64,000 nucleotides of DNA from [Phialemoniopsis] sp. UDSM-2020 (Eukaryota; Ascomycota; Sordariomycetes; Thyridiales; Thyridiaceae), in contig JAEILZ010000004.1 in NCBI GenBank assembly GCA_018873225.1, forward strand, positions 992,001-1,056,000, given 5' to 3'. The notes under the pieces were generated by a model. The model made no database searches. It had not been told where the DNA came from and saw only the letters and a program-made list of their open reading frames with translations. Position 1 is the first letter of the stretch. Each line of letters starts with the position of its first letter. Both the position numbers and the translations under genes were made by a program. Shown here piece after piece: positions 36,571 to 47,738 of this stretch.

Positions 36571-36958
36571 TAGGGCATGAACATGGGGCGCATCAGATCA
36601 TGCATGCGCTGGCAAGCCTCGTCTCGGTAGGCTTGGGGCGGGAGTGGGATCTAGCGGGCTTCTTTGGCGCTTACCCTTGGCGAGATTAGAAGGTCTTAGG
36701 GCTGACGGCGGGCTCCGCAAGGGCAGATTGACAGCATGGTCCGGCGGAAGGATTCTTCCACAGTTCCGCGACGGTTTCAAAGCAGCACAGTGTGAGCGAC
36801 TCGGCACCTCCTGGCTTGAAATTGGGGGCGGAATCCTTCAGCTGATTGCCGGCACACCGAGTCCACGCCTCGTGTTGTTAGCCCTGCCATGCACTTACTT
36901 TGGAGAGAAGACGACGGCGACCATTTGTTAGAGATGAATAGAATTTACATATTTTAAT
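36571..36958. other. 3' spacer between convergent genes
   Basis: The 388 bases carry the 3' ends of the membrane protein gene and the GHL6 gene. I see nothing else in it. Confidence 0.5.
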
Positions 36959-38998
36959 CTAGATACCCTCCAATACCACGACTTCAAACAGGTCCAGAGT
37001 GGGCAACTTGATCAGGCCATCCTTGACCTCGAGCTCCTCGCCGCTAGAAAGAGCTTGCGCTCTAACGCCCTGGCCGGCCGCCAGCTTGATGGACCCGCCG
37101 CAAATGGGAACGTGCGAGCCAAAGTTTTGCTTGCGGGCGCCTGACATGTTGATCAAGTGGACCACCGTCTTGCCTGCCGCGTTGGTGTTGATGGTCACCT
37201 CGACCTGTTCGGCGATGCTGCAAGACACCTGCTCCTTGACAGCTCCCTCCTCTTCCAGCATCGTTGCGTAAAAGTCACGGTACACGCCCAGTCCAAGCTC
37301 GCGATAGGCTCGGCCGACCGTGAAAGGAATGACGATGCCCTTGCCGCTGCCATACTGGCCGACAGCACAGCCGCGCTGCTCCACCTGGACGTTGCCGTAC
37401 GCCTTCTCGGGCGGCGAGAAGGGTGCGCGAGCGAGCATCTTGTACCTGCCGTCGGTGCCGTCCTTCCACTCGAAGAGATGGTACGACCCATAGATGGGTA
37501 CAATTGGCCCGGTGTAGGCGTGGACGTCGGCATTGTTCTGCGGGGGCGCAAAGTACGACGAGTACAATAGCTCTTGCTTGTTCACGACTGCTCGCTGGCG
37601 TTTTGATGGCAGCGACTTGAGTTGAGTGCTTCCATCACTGCCGATGCCACTGGATCCAGTGGCGATCAGCCGCCCTCCACTCTGCACCCAGTCGTCCAAC
37701 GGAGCAATGACATCCTGCCCAAGCTTGCCGAGATTCGGCAGCACGATGGCCTCGTACCTCTTCAGCCCACCGGACTCAGCGATAGCAGGGAGGTGCTCCT
37801 GCCCAAGGACGTCGAACAGTACATGCAACTCCGCCATGGCCGTGTAGAGCCCTCGGAACTCGGAGAGTGCACCGTCGTATTGTTTCTCGCTCATCAGTGC
37901 CCTGTCGGGACGGACCAGGGACGTCTTGGCACATGGCTGTAAGCCCTCATACACGCCCCTCCACTTCTTGTGGAACTGAAAGATCTGTTTGCCAATGTCC
38001 ATGCACAGGTAAGGGATCCTTCCAGGATAGCCCATCATGTACGTCGACGGGTTTCCGCCTCTGGAGATGCACTGGAGAAGATACTGGGCAAACATGGCAG
38101 GCTCTTCGCTTGCCATGCGGTATGGCATGTCCATGAAGGTTGTAGAGTTGACTAGGACAGGTACTTGAGGCCGGTAGGAGATCCACCCGCTCACCGTCTC
38201 CGAGGTAGCGTGGTGCCAGAGCTCCCGGCCGACGGCGTTGTTGCCTTCGTGGAACATAATGTCTGAAGACTTTCCGAGGATCAGGCACGCATCGGGCAGC
38301 TCCTTTGCGACAAAGGCACGGACACGCGCCGTGATGTCCTCAATGACGTCTCTGCTGAAGTTGAGCCACAGCGAGTAGTTGGCATCAGCTGGTCCGGTGG
38401 GGAGCTCAAGACCGCCCGAGTACTCGTGCCACCGCGCCTGGCAGTTGCTGCACTGGCAGCACCCGTGGTAGCGCTTGTAGTAGTCGAACTCGTTCATGCT
38501 CGTCCAGTTGATGAAGAAGCCGTCGACCTTGTACCGCCGCGTGACCTCGCCGAGGATATCGAACATGCGCTCCTGGTACCAAGGGCCGCAGGGGCATACC
38601 GACACCAGGTCGCCGCTGTGCTCTTGCAGGTTGCCCAACGGCGAGGTGTAGCACCAGTCCGGGTTCTCGGCGGCCAGCTTCGCCGACACCTTGGAGAAGT
38701 CCATGCGCGCCAACAGGCGCAGGCCTCGCGAGTGGGCGGCATTGAGGGCGTCTTGCGTCAGGTCGCGGCTCTTGCGTTGCGCGACGAGGGCGTTTTGGCT
38801 GTGGAAGGCCAATTCGGTGGGATATTGGGCTTGGATGCCGCCAATGCCAGTCAGCCATGCGCTGGCACCGTAGTCTTGGATGTAGTCGGCGATCTTGTCC
38901 ACGTCCATGTCCGCGTCGATCTCGCGGAGGTTGGTCTGGAGCATGGAGAATGGCTGGCGCCACCACTGGCCAGGCTCGAGAACACTTGCGCTGCCCAT
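36959..38998 (-). CDS. GHL6-type putative glycosidase with beta-galactosidase-like trimerisation domain
   Basis: One exon, 679 residues from the ATG at 38998 (frame open to 39037, but the extra 13 residues look like leader). The opening WWRQPFSMLQTNLREIDADM is the hallmark of the hypothetical glycosyl hydrolase 6 (GHL6) family. A TIM-barrel-like region follows with RLLARMDFSKV, CPCGPWYQERM and YKVDGFFINWTSMNEFDYY, then a CCQCSNC cysteine cluster that could bind zinc, as in GH42-like enzymes. The region from about residue 400 (PNLGKLGQDVIAPLDDWVQSGG) matches the class I glutamine-amidotransferase-like trimerisation domain of beta-galactosidases. There is no signal peptide, so it would act inside the cell on imported glycosides. 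The likely acid/base is in the MNEFDYY segment but I cannot fix it. A shared motif lies 290 bases upstream. Confidence 0.83.
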   Translation of the reverse strand: MGSASVLEPGQWWRQPFSMLQTNLREIDADMDVDKIADYIQDYGASAWLTGIGGIQAQYPTELAFHSQNALVAQRKSRDLTQDALNAAHSRGLRLLARMDFSKVSAKLAAENPDWCYTSPLGNLQEHSGDLVSVCPCGPWYQERMFDILGEVTRRYKVDGFFINWTSMNEFDYYKRYHGCCQCSNCQARWHEYSGGLELPTGPADANYSLWLNFSRDVIEDITARVRAFVAKELPDACLILGKSSDIMFHEGNNAVGRELWHHATSETVSGWISYRPQVPVLVNSTTFMDMPYRMASEEPAMFAQYLLQCISRGGNPSTYMMGYPGRIPYLCMDIGKQIFQFHKKWRGVYEGLQPCAKTSLVRPDRALMSEKQYDGALSEFRGLYTAMAELHVLFDVLGQEHLPAIAESGGLKRYEAIVLPNLGKLGQDVIAPLDDWVQSGGRLIATGSSGIGSDGSTQLKSLPSKRQRAVVNKQELLYSSYFAPPQNNADVHAYTGPIVPIYGSYHLFEWKDGTDGRYKMLARAPFSPPEKAYGNVQVEQRGCAVGQYGSGKGIVIPFTVGRAYRELGLGVYRDFYATMLEEEGAVKEQVSCSIAEQVEVTINTNAAGKTVVHLINMSGARKQNFGSHVPICGGSIKLAAGQGVRAQALSSGEELEVKDGLIKLPTLDLFEVVVLEGI

Positions 38999-39742
38999 GA
39001 TTGCTGATGCTGTAGTAGAATAAAAGAGAACTACCACTAGTCAAGATGCTTTTCTTCAGGATATGCTCCAAGAATCTCGAGCAGGAAGAGCGCGCCGTGC
39101 AAGTTAGATATTTTTTGCTGTGAGGCGCATTCAGATGGCGATATCCTATCTCCAGATACTAATGTCCTATGTCCTATTTCCAATCTGGTCTAGGTTCACC
39201 AGAAAAGGCATCCGGCCGCCGGCGTGTGCCACTTCGTGTGTAATTCAGTGAGGCCATGGCCCCCGTTCTCGGCTGGTGATCTGAATTCTAGTACCCGGCG
39301 GCGTTCAGACGCACCCCAGCCCCACCACAAGAAACCACATGGTGCAATGTACTTGCAGGGTGCATCTTAGACATTTCGTGAGGGGTTTGAGCATGCGGAG
39401 AAAGGTGGATATTCAACGTCAAGTCAACAAGGATGCACGGAATAGAGTCGGCAGAGGAATTGCCTTGGCTGTGGTTTTGTAAGCGAGGTTGCTACACCTG
39501 TCGGAAGAGGAGAGACGACCACGATTACTACATTCTTGGCGAATTGCAAGTTCCATGCGCGTCTAAGAGTCTACTGCTTACTTGAACACGCAAAATCATA
39601 AGGTATTTGATAATAATTTCATTAAGCTACCTAAATATTGAGCAATCTGAGTAGATGTGACAGCGGATCGGTCGAATCACGCTCTAACCTTCACACACTG
39701 GTATCATTCATATCGTGCACCCTCGCCTCTTCTGAGAGCGGA
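38999..39742. other. intergenic with shared motif, no gene seen
   Basis: The spacer holds the GHL6 promoter and the 3' end of the oxygenase gene. A motif copy lies at 39286. No reading frame of note. Confidence 0.5.
39286..39298 (+). promoter_or_regulatory. shared motif copy 2, TTCTAGTACCCGG
   Basis: It lies about 290 bases upstream of the GHL6 start. It differs from the consensus at one position (C for G). Confidence 0.4.
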
Positions 39743-41055
39743 TCACGATACACCTTTCGAGAACTTCGGACTGTCTGACATTAGTTGCGAATGACTTGGT
39801 GTGGACTGGACTTACGCTGGATGTTGCTCCATGAGAAGGCCGTCGACTTCGTTGACCTGCTTGTCAAAGCCGTTGCGTCTCTCAAACTCCTCAAACTCTT
39901 TGGTGCCCCGGCGCTGGTAGATGCTGTCGACTGTACTCTCATCCAGGCCCTTGGCTTTGGCGGCAGCAATCATTCGTTCGAGTTCTCCCTCGGCCTTAGC
40001 TCGCTTGAAGCCGGCGTTGCGAGGGTACCAGAACTTGCGTTCTCTCGTCGGCTTGAACTCTGGGACCGAGTCGCGACCCAGTCCCCTCAATATTACCTGC
40101 TCGAGAAGGCTCTTTTCGCGTGCCTCTGTTAGCACTCTGGGTTTCTATCATTTGGCTTGAATTGCTCCTCATGACTTACATAGTTTCCATCCTCTCGGTT
40201 TAGGTTGTGCGGGCTGTGCAGTGCAACATGAGGGTTGCTGATCACTCGAGCGTAGTGAAGGTAGTTTGGACTGGGCGCATGAGGCAAAAGGCCGTGAAGA
40301 AGGATGACGTCTCCGGCCTTAGCAACAACGGCAGAGAACTGCTTGCAGTCCTTGACGTGGGTGCAATGCCTGGCATTGACCGGTGGGTCGATGCCCTCTG
40401 GGTGATCATAGAGGTACTTAACGACACCTACAAGATCACTTAGCAGCTTTTTACTGATGGAGCTTACAGACTCGAAAGACTTACCTTCGATGCCATCCTC
40501 ACAGACCCAAGTTCCTCCACCTCGAACAGGGATGTCGCTGAAACAATGTATGACAGTGATAGCGTTACCGGACGAGTCCAGAAACATACGATACCAGTCA
40601 TCATCAGAGTGCCACCCAGTGGTGTCTTGAGGGGATGTCTCCTCTTTCTGGGCAGCTTTGTCGGCAGTGCCAAAATTGATGATGAAGGCATCGCCGTAGT
40701 ACCTCTCACGGACAGGGTCAATCCTGTCTTCACCACCACAGATCTCGACAATCTTGTTCCAGGCCTCTGGAGCAAACTCTTCGGCAGGTACTTCGCGGTG
40801 TCTGGGAAGATGCAGATACTCCGATGTCCAGGTTGACTTGTCATGCTCATCATAGTCGACTCTGACCCAGAGGTCCTTCATCCACTTGTCGATGTACTCT
40901 TGCTTGATGGCCCCGGGGACGCGAAGCCATCCCTTCGTGAGGAAGTGTTCGGCGTCTTCAGGTGTCAAGTGCTTGTAGTTTTGATTTAGCACCGGCTTAG
41001 CCGCCGAAGTCCCGTTAAAGGCTGGAGCCTGTGTTTGAGTCTGAGTAGTGGACAT
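39743..41055 (-). CDS. phytanoyl-CoA-dioxygenase-like oxygenase
   Basis: Exons 40485..41055, 40180..40427, 39816..40123 and 39743..39770 join to 384 residues. PhyH-family Fe(II)/2-oxoglutarate oxygenase marks are the H-x-D iron pair in GWHSDDDWYR, RGGGTWVCEDG, and the distal histidine in LHGLLPHAPSPN. It probably hydroxylates a small molecule using O2 and 2-oxoglutarate; the substrate is unknown. Two structural doubts are noted. Intron 1 is 57 bases, a multiple of three with no stop, so it could be retained. The last exon rests on a GTAAGT donor that overlaps a TAA stop, so the protein may end at 39812 instead, ten residues earlier. It is divergent from the regulator at 41707, with two shared motifs between them. 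Confidence 0.82.
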
Positions 41056-41371
41056 ATTGGTGGATGATTGTGATTCTTCAATATAGAGTTATGATAGTGC
41101 AAGTGTGGTATTCCTAGCCCGGGATAAACGTGGAGTTCTTTGCCTGAGTGGAATTATGCCCCTTAAGTCATTGCCACTGTTTGCTGTTGATACCTGCTTC
41201 ATCCGATGACGGCTTCCCCAGATTTGAACCTCCACAGTCATCGATTCTCCTGGCCTAAAACGTCCTCCATCTGATCGCAAATAATGTCCATCTGCTTGTC
41301 ATCACATCGCCATGATTGGGTCGGAGAATGTTAGGAGGGCAATGCCTTTCTATCTGCATTGCAATTTCCGA

Positions 41372-41384
41372 CTCTGGTAGCCGG
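41372..41384 (+). promoter_or_regulatory. shared motif copy 3, CTCTGGTAGCCGG
   Basis: First of two copies in the oxygenase/regulator promoter. It matches the consensus except for C1 and G5. Confidence 0.45.
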
Positions 41385-41434
41385 GATGTGACAATCTTGG
41401 TCCCATTGCCTCCTTGCTCCTAATCCCATCCAGA

Positions 41435-41447
41435 TTCTAGTAGCCGG
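41435..41447 (+). promoter_or_regulatory. shared motif copy 4, TTCTAGTAGCCGG
   Basis: The consensus copy in the same promoter. A reversed CCGG core also overlaps its end, so it may be read on either strand. Confidence 0.5.
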
Positions 41448-41706
41448 TTACTTGAATTGCCGGCTCAGGCAGTGGCAAGCTAGTGTAGTCTAGTTGCCGA
41501 CCATCTCTCATAGCGTGGTGGGCAACCCCAACACCAAATTAGCATGCCCTGATTACCCCGCAAACAATGGGTAACGAGTGCCGACTGCCCTGTGGTATTC
41601 TGATATAGATAGCATGGTCCGGCAATCAGAATGAAGGCGTGGGCTCAGTCGTAGCCAGGTGTGTTGACTCCCTGCAATCCTACGTGAACCCCGTCAAGCA
41701 TTCGGC

Positions 41707-44700
41707 ATGGCAGACAATCTGACAGCCGAGAGTCCTAAAGGCCGGGCAGAGCAGAATCGCCGGTCCAGTCGGGCGTGTCAGAGGTAAGCCAAGCAGAGGC
41801 ATCCAAAGAAAGGCACAGCAAAGGCTCAATTCACTAACAAACTGACCATCATCAGTTGTCGATTGGTAAGCTTCAATGAGTCAGACCGAGAGCAGCTTAG
41901 GAATCGAGTATTGATCAGCGTAGGCAAAGACGAAGTGCGAAATATCAGGCAGTGATTCAACGTGTCGTCGATGTCTGGACACCTCGACAGCTTGCTTCTT
42001 CCCAGTCAGCAGACGTGGAAGAATCAAGGGCAGTAAGAAGTGAGTGCAAATTTAGATCGTCAGTGCCAAAATGGAAGCTTAAATGATTACTGTAGCCGTC
42101 GTACCCTTGAGAAGTTCCTGTCCGAAGCCGAGGGCCCGAGCCACCTATCACTACATTCGCGGCCGACGAAATCGAGACACAGACGATCCTCATCTGGCAA
42201 CTGCGAGGGCCCGATAGCCTCTCAACACACATACCCGAGTCCATGCCATGGAGAACGACCTAGATACCCGTCGTCTTCTTCGACAAAGAATGGATCAGCA
42301 GAATCAGGTCATACTCCGTCACGGCGGTCTCGAGCTTCAACCCCGTGGAATCCGTTGAAAGTATTGGCAAACTCGGAGACTGGCAGCCAAAAGCAACGAA
42401 GCACCGTTTCGCGGAAACTCTCCCAGATCTTAGGAGAGTTTCCCATCGATATTGGTCAAAAGGACACGAGGTGCACCGAGCCTAGCAACCTAAAGGAGCC
42501 TTTGTGGTCAATTGCCGGTCTGGCAGAGCGAGGCTGGGACCTCAACAGCGCGAGCTATGATGGCAAACCTGCATACCAGCATTCGTCTCTGGCATCGGCC
42601 ACATTACCACCTGAAGACTCTGAACGTCTGAAGAAGTGGACCCCGCAGGCGCTGCAAGACATCCTTAAGGAAGCCAGCAAGTATTACGAGCACGGTCTTC
42701 TCAGTTCAAAGCGAGATGTCGCACCTGCGCTCGATCCCATCCAGCACGGTTTGCTCAGTGAAGCGCGGGCCAAAGAGCTGTTCGACGTGTAAGCTCCGAT
42801 CCATATCTAGATCGAAAATTATTACTCACACATGGCAGATACTTTACAAGAGTTCATCCACAGTGGTCTTTGCTAGACCGTACACTACATACCATCGAGT
42901 TTGTACGAGATCGTTCAGCTCTTCTTGTGTCGACCATTCTTGCCCTCGGAGCAACGGCACTTGCGACGCTTCCTCATAGCACTGAGGAGCAAGTAAATGA
43001 GGCTCTACGCCTTCATACACATGTCGAAAAGCTTTCCCTGGTCGTGTATGCTACGGGAGCAAGGTCGATTGACATTGTACAGGCCCACATCGTAAGTGCA
43101 ATACAAATAGTTTCAGACCTGACACGGAAATCTAATTCGAGAAGCTCTTGTCACGATGGGTCCCCTCCGCGAGGACTCGGCTGGACGAACAGCGCTGGAT
43201 GCGGGCTGCAATGATCCCTAGAATGGCTTCTGAGATCGGACTGGATTTGCCACGCCAGTACGACAATCCGGACCTTGACTCGGAGAAGGCACAAAAGCTG
43301 CGTTGGAACGATCTTCGCACAAGATGTTTTATTATCATCAATGAATATCGGTATGTGTTAGCATGCGTCATCTTCTGCACTGTAACTCATCAACTATCAC
43401 AGATTCTTTACCTTCTCCGGTCGTGCCCCCATGGATCTTTCACAGTTCGAGCTGACAGAAACGGAACTGGATGAGATGACGCGTCACAGCAGAGACCGAT
43501 CTTGCACCTCGTTGGCAGCGTTTTACCACCTGTTTCTTTTCGACGTGAGTTTTGATTTTGGTTGAACGTACAGGGTTTACACACTAACAATGATCACCAG
43601 CGAGATGTGCGCCGCAGACTCGACAACTACCAACCTGGGGTACAAATAAGATTTTCGCTGGACGCAGAGCTGGAACATGTGAAAGTTTCCATCGAGAAAT
43701 GGCTCCAAGACTGGTGCTCGGAGGAGGAGAGTCCAAGTTTGAACTGGCATTTGAAGCATGATGCAATTAGCCACTGGCTTCTACTGGCAGTTCGCATCGC
43801 CAGAAGGCGACCACAGTCACAGTCGCCTCCGCCGCAACAACAACAAGATCAACTACTAGCCCTTTCGATACGCATATTCGAGCAAGCCCTGCAGGCTGGG
43901 GATGCAATCCACATGACGCATCGGTCTGCCATCTTCAGTTACGCAGCATCAATCATCCTCCGCCTGAGCCCTAGACGTGATTTGGTTCTCCGCCTGGCTC
44001 TTCGGATGGCAGGAGAGCCTGGGAAATCCTACGTTCCTACTTTTGTTCGCGAGTCTGGTAACCAATTGCTTGTGATGCTCTGGTATGTATGACAATCAAC
44101 CTGAAACACGTCGCAAGACTGACACTATCACAGCACGAACAAGCTACGGCCCCCATTGTCCAACGATTCTCAGACCGGAGAACGATCTTCAATGGAGCTC
44201 ACGGACCATCCCACCTCTCACTCAAAAGAAACGAGTACCTGTGTGCCTAGCATGCCTTACGAAACTGCTCGAGCTTCGATCCCTACACATGGCACCTTGG
44301 ATGAATTGAGCTATCCCTCCAGTTTTGGTCTGCCGTTCGGCATGCACGACGAAGCCGACAACAGCATATTCGCGTTCAGCGGAGACTACTTTCCATACGT
44401 CCCGGACCCTACCCAGCCTCAGTATCAGTACCAAGACTCGATGCTGCCGCCGTACCCTTCAGCCGACCTCGACGCATTGATCGGCCTGGGTACCAATGGC
44501 CCATTGGACTTTGAGGAAGGGGCGACTGCTACACATGACGGAAGCCTGCACGGAATGGAAGCGAGCTCAACTACAGCGTATGATCCGGCGTTCGGATCAC
44601 CACTCGGGTCAATCTCCTCAGTACAGTGCCAGCCTCAGCTTCCACAGAATGGGTCTGGTTGGAGCATGGGTAATCTGTCTCCGGTTGACACGTCTTTAGC

Positions 44701-44803
44701 CACCTGCGGCAGTGGCGGCAACGGGGAGGATTGTAGTGTCCAGAGGGAGGTGCTTCTTGCCACAGCTGGGCAACTTCTTCAGCTTGCCTCTCGGATGCAA
44801 TAG
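41707..44803 (+). CDS. Zn2Cys6 transcription factor with 10-base micro-exon
   Basis: Nine exons (41707..41783, 41856..41865, 41924..42039, 42096..42788, 42839..43091, 43145..43350, 43403..43544, 43601..44082, 44134..44803) join in phase to 882 residues. The zinc cluster has cysteines 24, 27, 34, 43, 46 and 53; it is split by two introns, and the second cysteine is encoded in a 10-base exon. A polar Ser-rich linker of about 200 residues precedes the regulatory domain (AHILLSRWVPSARTRLDEQR, LFLFDRDVRRRLDNY). The C-terminal 200 residues are acidic, proline- and glycine-rich, as in activation domains. Regulators of this shape are related to those of aromatic and acetate utilisation. It probably governs the adjoining oxygenase, GHL6, cupin and sugar porter. 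Confidence 0.85.
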
Positions 44804-45466
44804 GGACTAAGGTGGTCAGAGAAGTAATGCAAGATAGATGATAGGTCAAAGAAGATTCGGAGCATTACGCCCGACGCGAATCATTTCGATCCTTGATTCT
44901 CCACGCAATGATTCATTGATTGCCGTTTAAACAACCTTTCCATCACAGGCTTTCGTAAAATACTCCTCCCAAAATCTGTGTTCCAGAGTTACATTGCCCC
45001 GGACCGGTTGACCAGGGTTGCAGTCAACCACGGATATGCACAGCCGTATCCAGGAAGTATGCATGAACAGTCAATATTGCCTAGGTTGTTGCGGCTCACT
45101 TCCCCACGGGGAAACATCTGGCCTCTTCGGCCTTTAGACCGCAACGATCCTTCGTAGAAAGGGGCGCGCTTTTGAGTTAGAGTTGGGCCATGTTGACGTG
45201 GGGTCCCCACAGCAAATCCTGGTCCTAGGCCATCACGAGGGTGGCCCTAGTACGACCTAGCCAACTTTTAGATCGTCAAATCTAGTAGCCGGCCCTCGGC
45301 TTCTTGAACAAACCCAGCAAGCCATAGCAAGGCTGGCTGGAGGAGGGGAGACGCGCAACGAGAAACATCATCACCGCGAAGAAGACGATAGCTATATCAC
45401 GGGGATGTCCTCGAGAGCTTTCTACTCAATGTATCAACTCGCAAACTCTACTCTTCATTCAGTACA
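44804..45466. other. intergenic with shared motif, no gene seen
   Basis: The spacer holds the 3' end of the regulator and the promoter of the sugar porter, with one motif copy at 45280, about 175 bases before the start. Confidence 0.5.
45280..45292 (+). promoter_or_regulatory. shared motif copy 5, ATCTAGTAGCCGG
   Basis: It lies 175 bases upstream of the sugar porter start and in the same orientation as that gene. It matches the consensus at 12 of 13 positions. Confidence 0.45.
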
Positions 45467-47523
45467 ATGGCCACACGCCCCGAAGACAAAGCCGTCGCTG
45501 TCCACGTTGACGATTCTAAGCACGACATGAGCGACCCACGCAAAGATGAGGAGGGGACGGTTGAGATGGTGCCCGAGGCGGTTCTGTCCGTTGAGGAGCG
45601 TTTGACCTTCTGGCAGTGCATCAAGACATACCGGATGGCCTCGTTCATCTGCGTTCTTGCTGCTCTCGGAGCGCTCTCGGACGGCTACCAGGTGCAGATG
45701 TCTGGCAGTATCATTGCGTTGCCCGGCTTCATTCTCCAATTCGGTGAGAAGCGAGCCAATGGCAAGATCGAAGTTGATCCTCAGTATATTGCTCTTTGGG
45801 GCTGTAAGTCAACTTGGACTATCTATAATTGAAGGAGATAGTTTGCTGACCTAAATATGTTGAACAGCACTCAAGAACGTGGCGGCGGTCTTTGGCGCCG
45901 GCCTTGGATCGTATCCGGCGGACAAACTCGGCCGAAAATACATGATTCTCCTTGTGCAAATCATTATGTGTGGCGCCTGTATCCTGGAACAGTTTGCTAC
46001 ACAGTGGACGCATTGGTTAGGAGCCAGACTCCTCGATGTAAGTCAACCCCCTCCGCCTTTGTGAACATCAATAGGCGATTGACGCGATCACAGGGTTTCT
46101 CTATCGGCCTGGCTCAATGCTGCATCAACGTGTACATCTCGGAGATGGCGCCAACTGCTGGTCGTGGTGCCTTGATGAGTCTCGTACAACTATTTGTGAG
46201 TACAACACCGCCCAGATCCGGCTGCGTCTATTCAACTGACCAACTTTTCAATGTTTCAGTACGCTATCGGCTCCTTTCTTTCGGCAATCTCACTCAACAT
46301 CGTCAACCAACAACCCGCAAACCAGTGGCGACACGCTGTCCTATCGCAGTTCGCGCTCAGTGGTGCCGCAATCATTGGCTGGTTCTTCCTACCCGAGTCT
46401 GCTCGTTGGCACTGCATTCACGGCCGCGAGGACAAGTGCAAAGCCATATTGAACAAAGTCAACAAAGGGGTGAAAGGCTATGATGCAGACCGGGAGTACA
46501 ACCGAATGCTTGTCGAGATTCAGAACGCTACAGTCACCGCGTCTCTTCGTGGCGGTGGCTCGTACTTGGATGTCTTCCGCGGTAGCAATCTTGTAAGTTG
46601 GCTTCTTTGGAATCTCTCTTATTCACTCGAAATTGTGAGCTAACTTGAGAAATAGCGTCGTCTGATTATCTCGTTTCTCCCGTGGCACGCACAAGTTGCC
46701 ATGGGTGTTCCCATCATTGGCACGTACTCGAGCTACTTCTTCAAGATGGCAGGAATGACGAACCCCTTCAATGGAACTGTGGCCACCAGGTAAGATCTTA
46801 CTCACAGACAGAAAAAGTGTTCGACGATCACTAACGTCATGTAAAGTGTTGTTTCAGTCACCATGCTGATCGCGGCTGTGCCTCTGGTTGAGCGCCTTGG
46901 CCGTCGCACTCTTCTTGTCTGGTTTTGCCCGGTGCCGATCCTCTGCTTGCTCATTATGGGCTGTGTGTTGCGAACCAGCGGACCGGCTGTTGGACCAGTT
47001 CTTGTGACCTTGGCGTAAGTGACATCCCCAACGCTTGGTGGATTGTGCTTCTGGCTAACGAGACTTTGTCACCAGTTGTCTTTGGAGTGTTGGAGGAAGC
47101 TTGTCCAACAGCCCTATGGGTTACATCTACGTGGCCGAGACCGCCACAACACGACTTCGAGCTAAGACTACTGGTATCGCCATCATGGGCATTCAGACCA
47201 TGGCGACTGTATACGTCTACATTGCTCCGATTATGCTGAATGCGCCAGCCCTCGGCATGAGTAATACCGGTAAGTTTTCCCGGAATCCCTCGTTGCAGAT
47301 CTCAGCTAATGAGTGACTAGTCTTCTTCTTCGTTGGAACAGGTACTCTAGTCTACATTCTCATCTGGTTCATGGTTCCCGAGACCAAGGGTCGAACCTAT
47401 GCTGAGCTTGATGAGCTATTTGCCCGCAAGATCCCGGCTTGGAAGTTCGCCCAGACTAAGGTTGAAGTGAGCGACGGTGAAAACCATACACAGCAGCATG
47501 TGCCAAGAGATAACCCTGTTTGA
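45467..47523 (+). CDS. MFS sugar porter
   Basis: Eight exons (45467..45803, 45868..46037, 46094..46195, 46260..46592, 46656..46789, 46847..47014, 47076..47269, 47321..47523) join in phase to 546 residues. Sugar-porter signatures are present: DKLGRK after helix 2, FFLPESARW at the end of helix 6, LVERLGRRTLL after helix 8 and VPETKGRTYAELDELF after helix 12. The N-terminal helix has ALGALSDGYQVQM. About 12 helices span the plasma membrane with long cytosolic ends. Substrates in this branch include mono- and oligosaccharides and glycosides. With the intracellular GHL6 glycosidase nearby, import of a glycoside is a fair guess. Confidence 0.9.
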
Positions 47524-47738
47524 GAGTCCTGCGGTGATATATGTGGACTCATCGAACGGCAATAGTAGGACTATGGGGTAAAAAAAAAACGGCAAGAGCC
47601 TGATTGTCCTCTACAACAGGTCAAGTTTAATACAGCGTAACCAATATCAAACTCCTTCGCTAGCGGTCAGGATACATATGTCGTATGACTTAATAATCTC
47701 AATACACTGGTTCCTCCTGGATGCAATATGCCAAAAAT

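Larger units (their letters stand above)
41056..41706. promoter_or_regulatory. divergent promoter, oxygenase / regulator
   Basis: This 651-base spacer separates divergent starts and holds two copies of the 13-base motif 63 bases apart (41372 and 41435). Another CCGGCTC lies at 41460. The layout fits a regulator that controls itself and its neighbour. Confidence 0.6.

Noticed and set aside
41190..41280. tRNA-like GGTTCAAATC on the minus strand
   Set aside because: No matching acceptor, D or anticodon stems can be formed around it.
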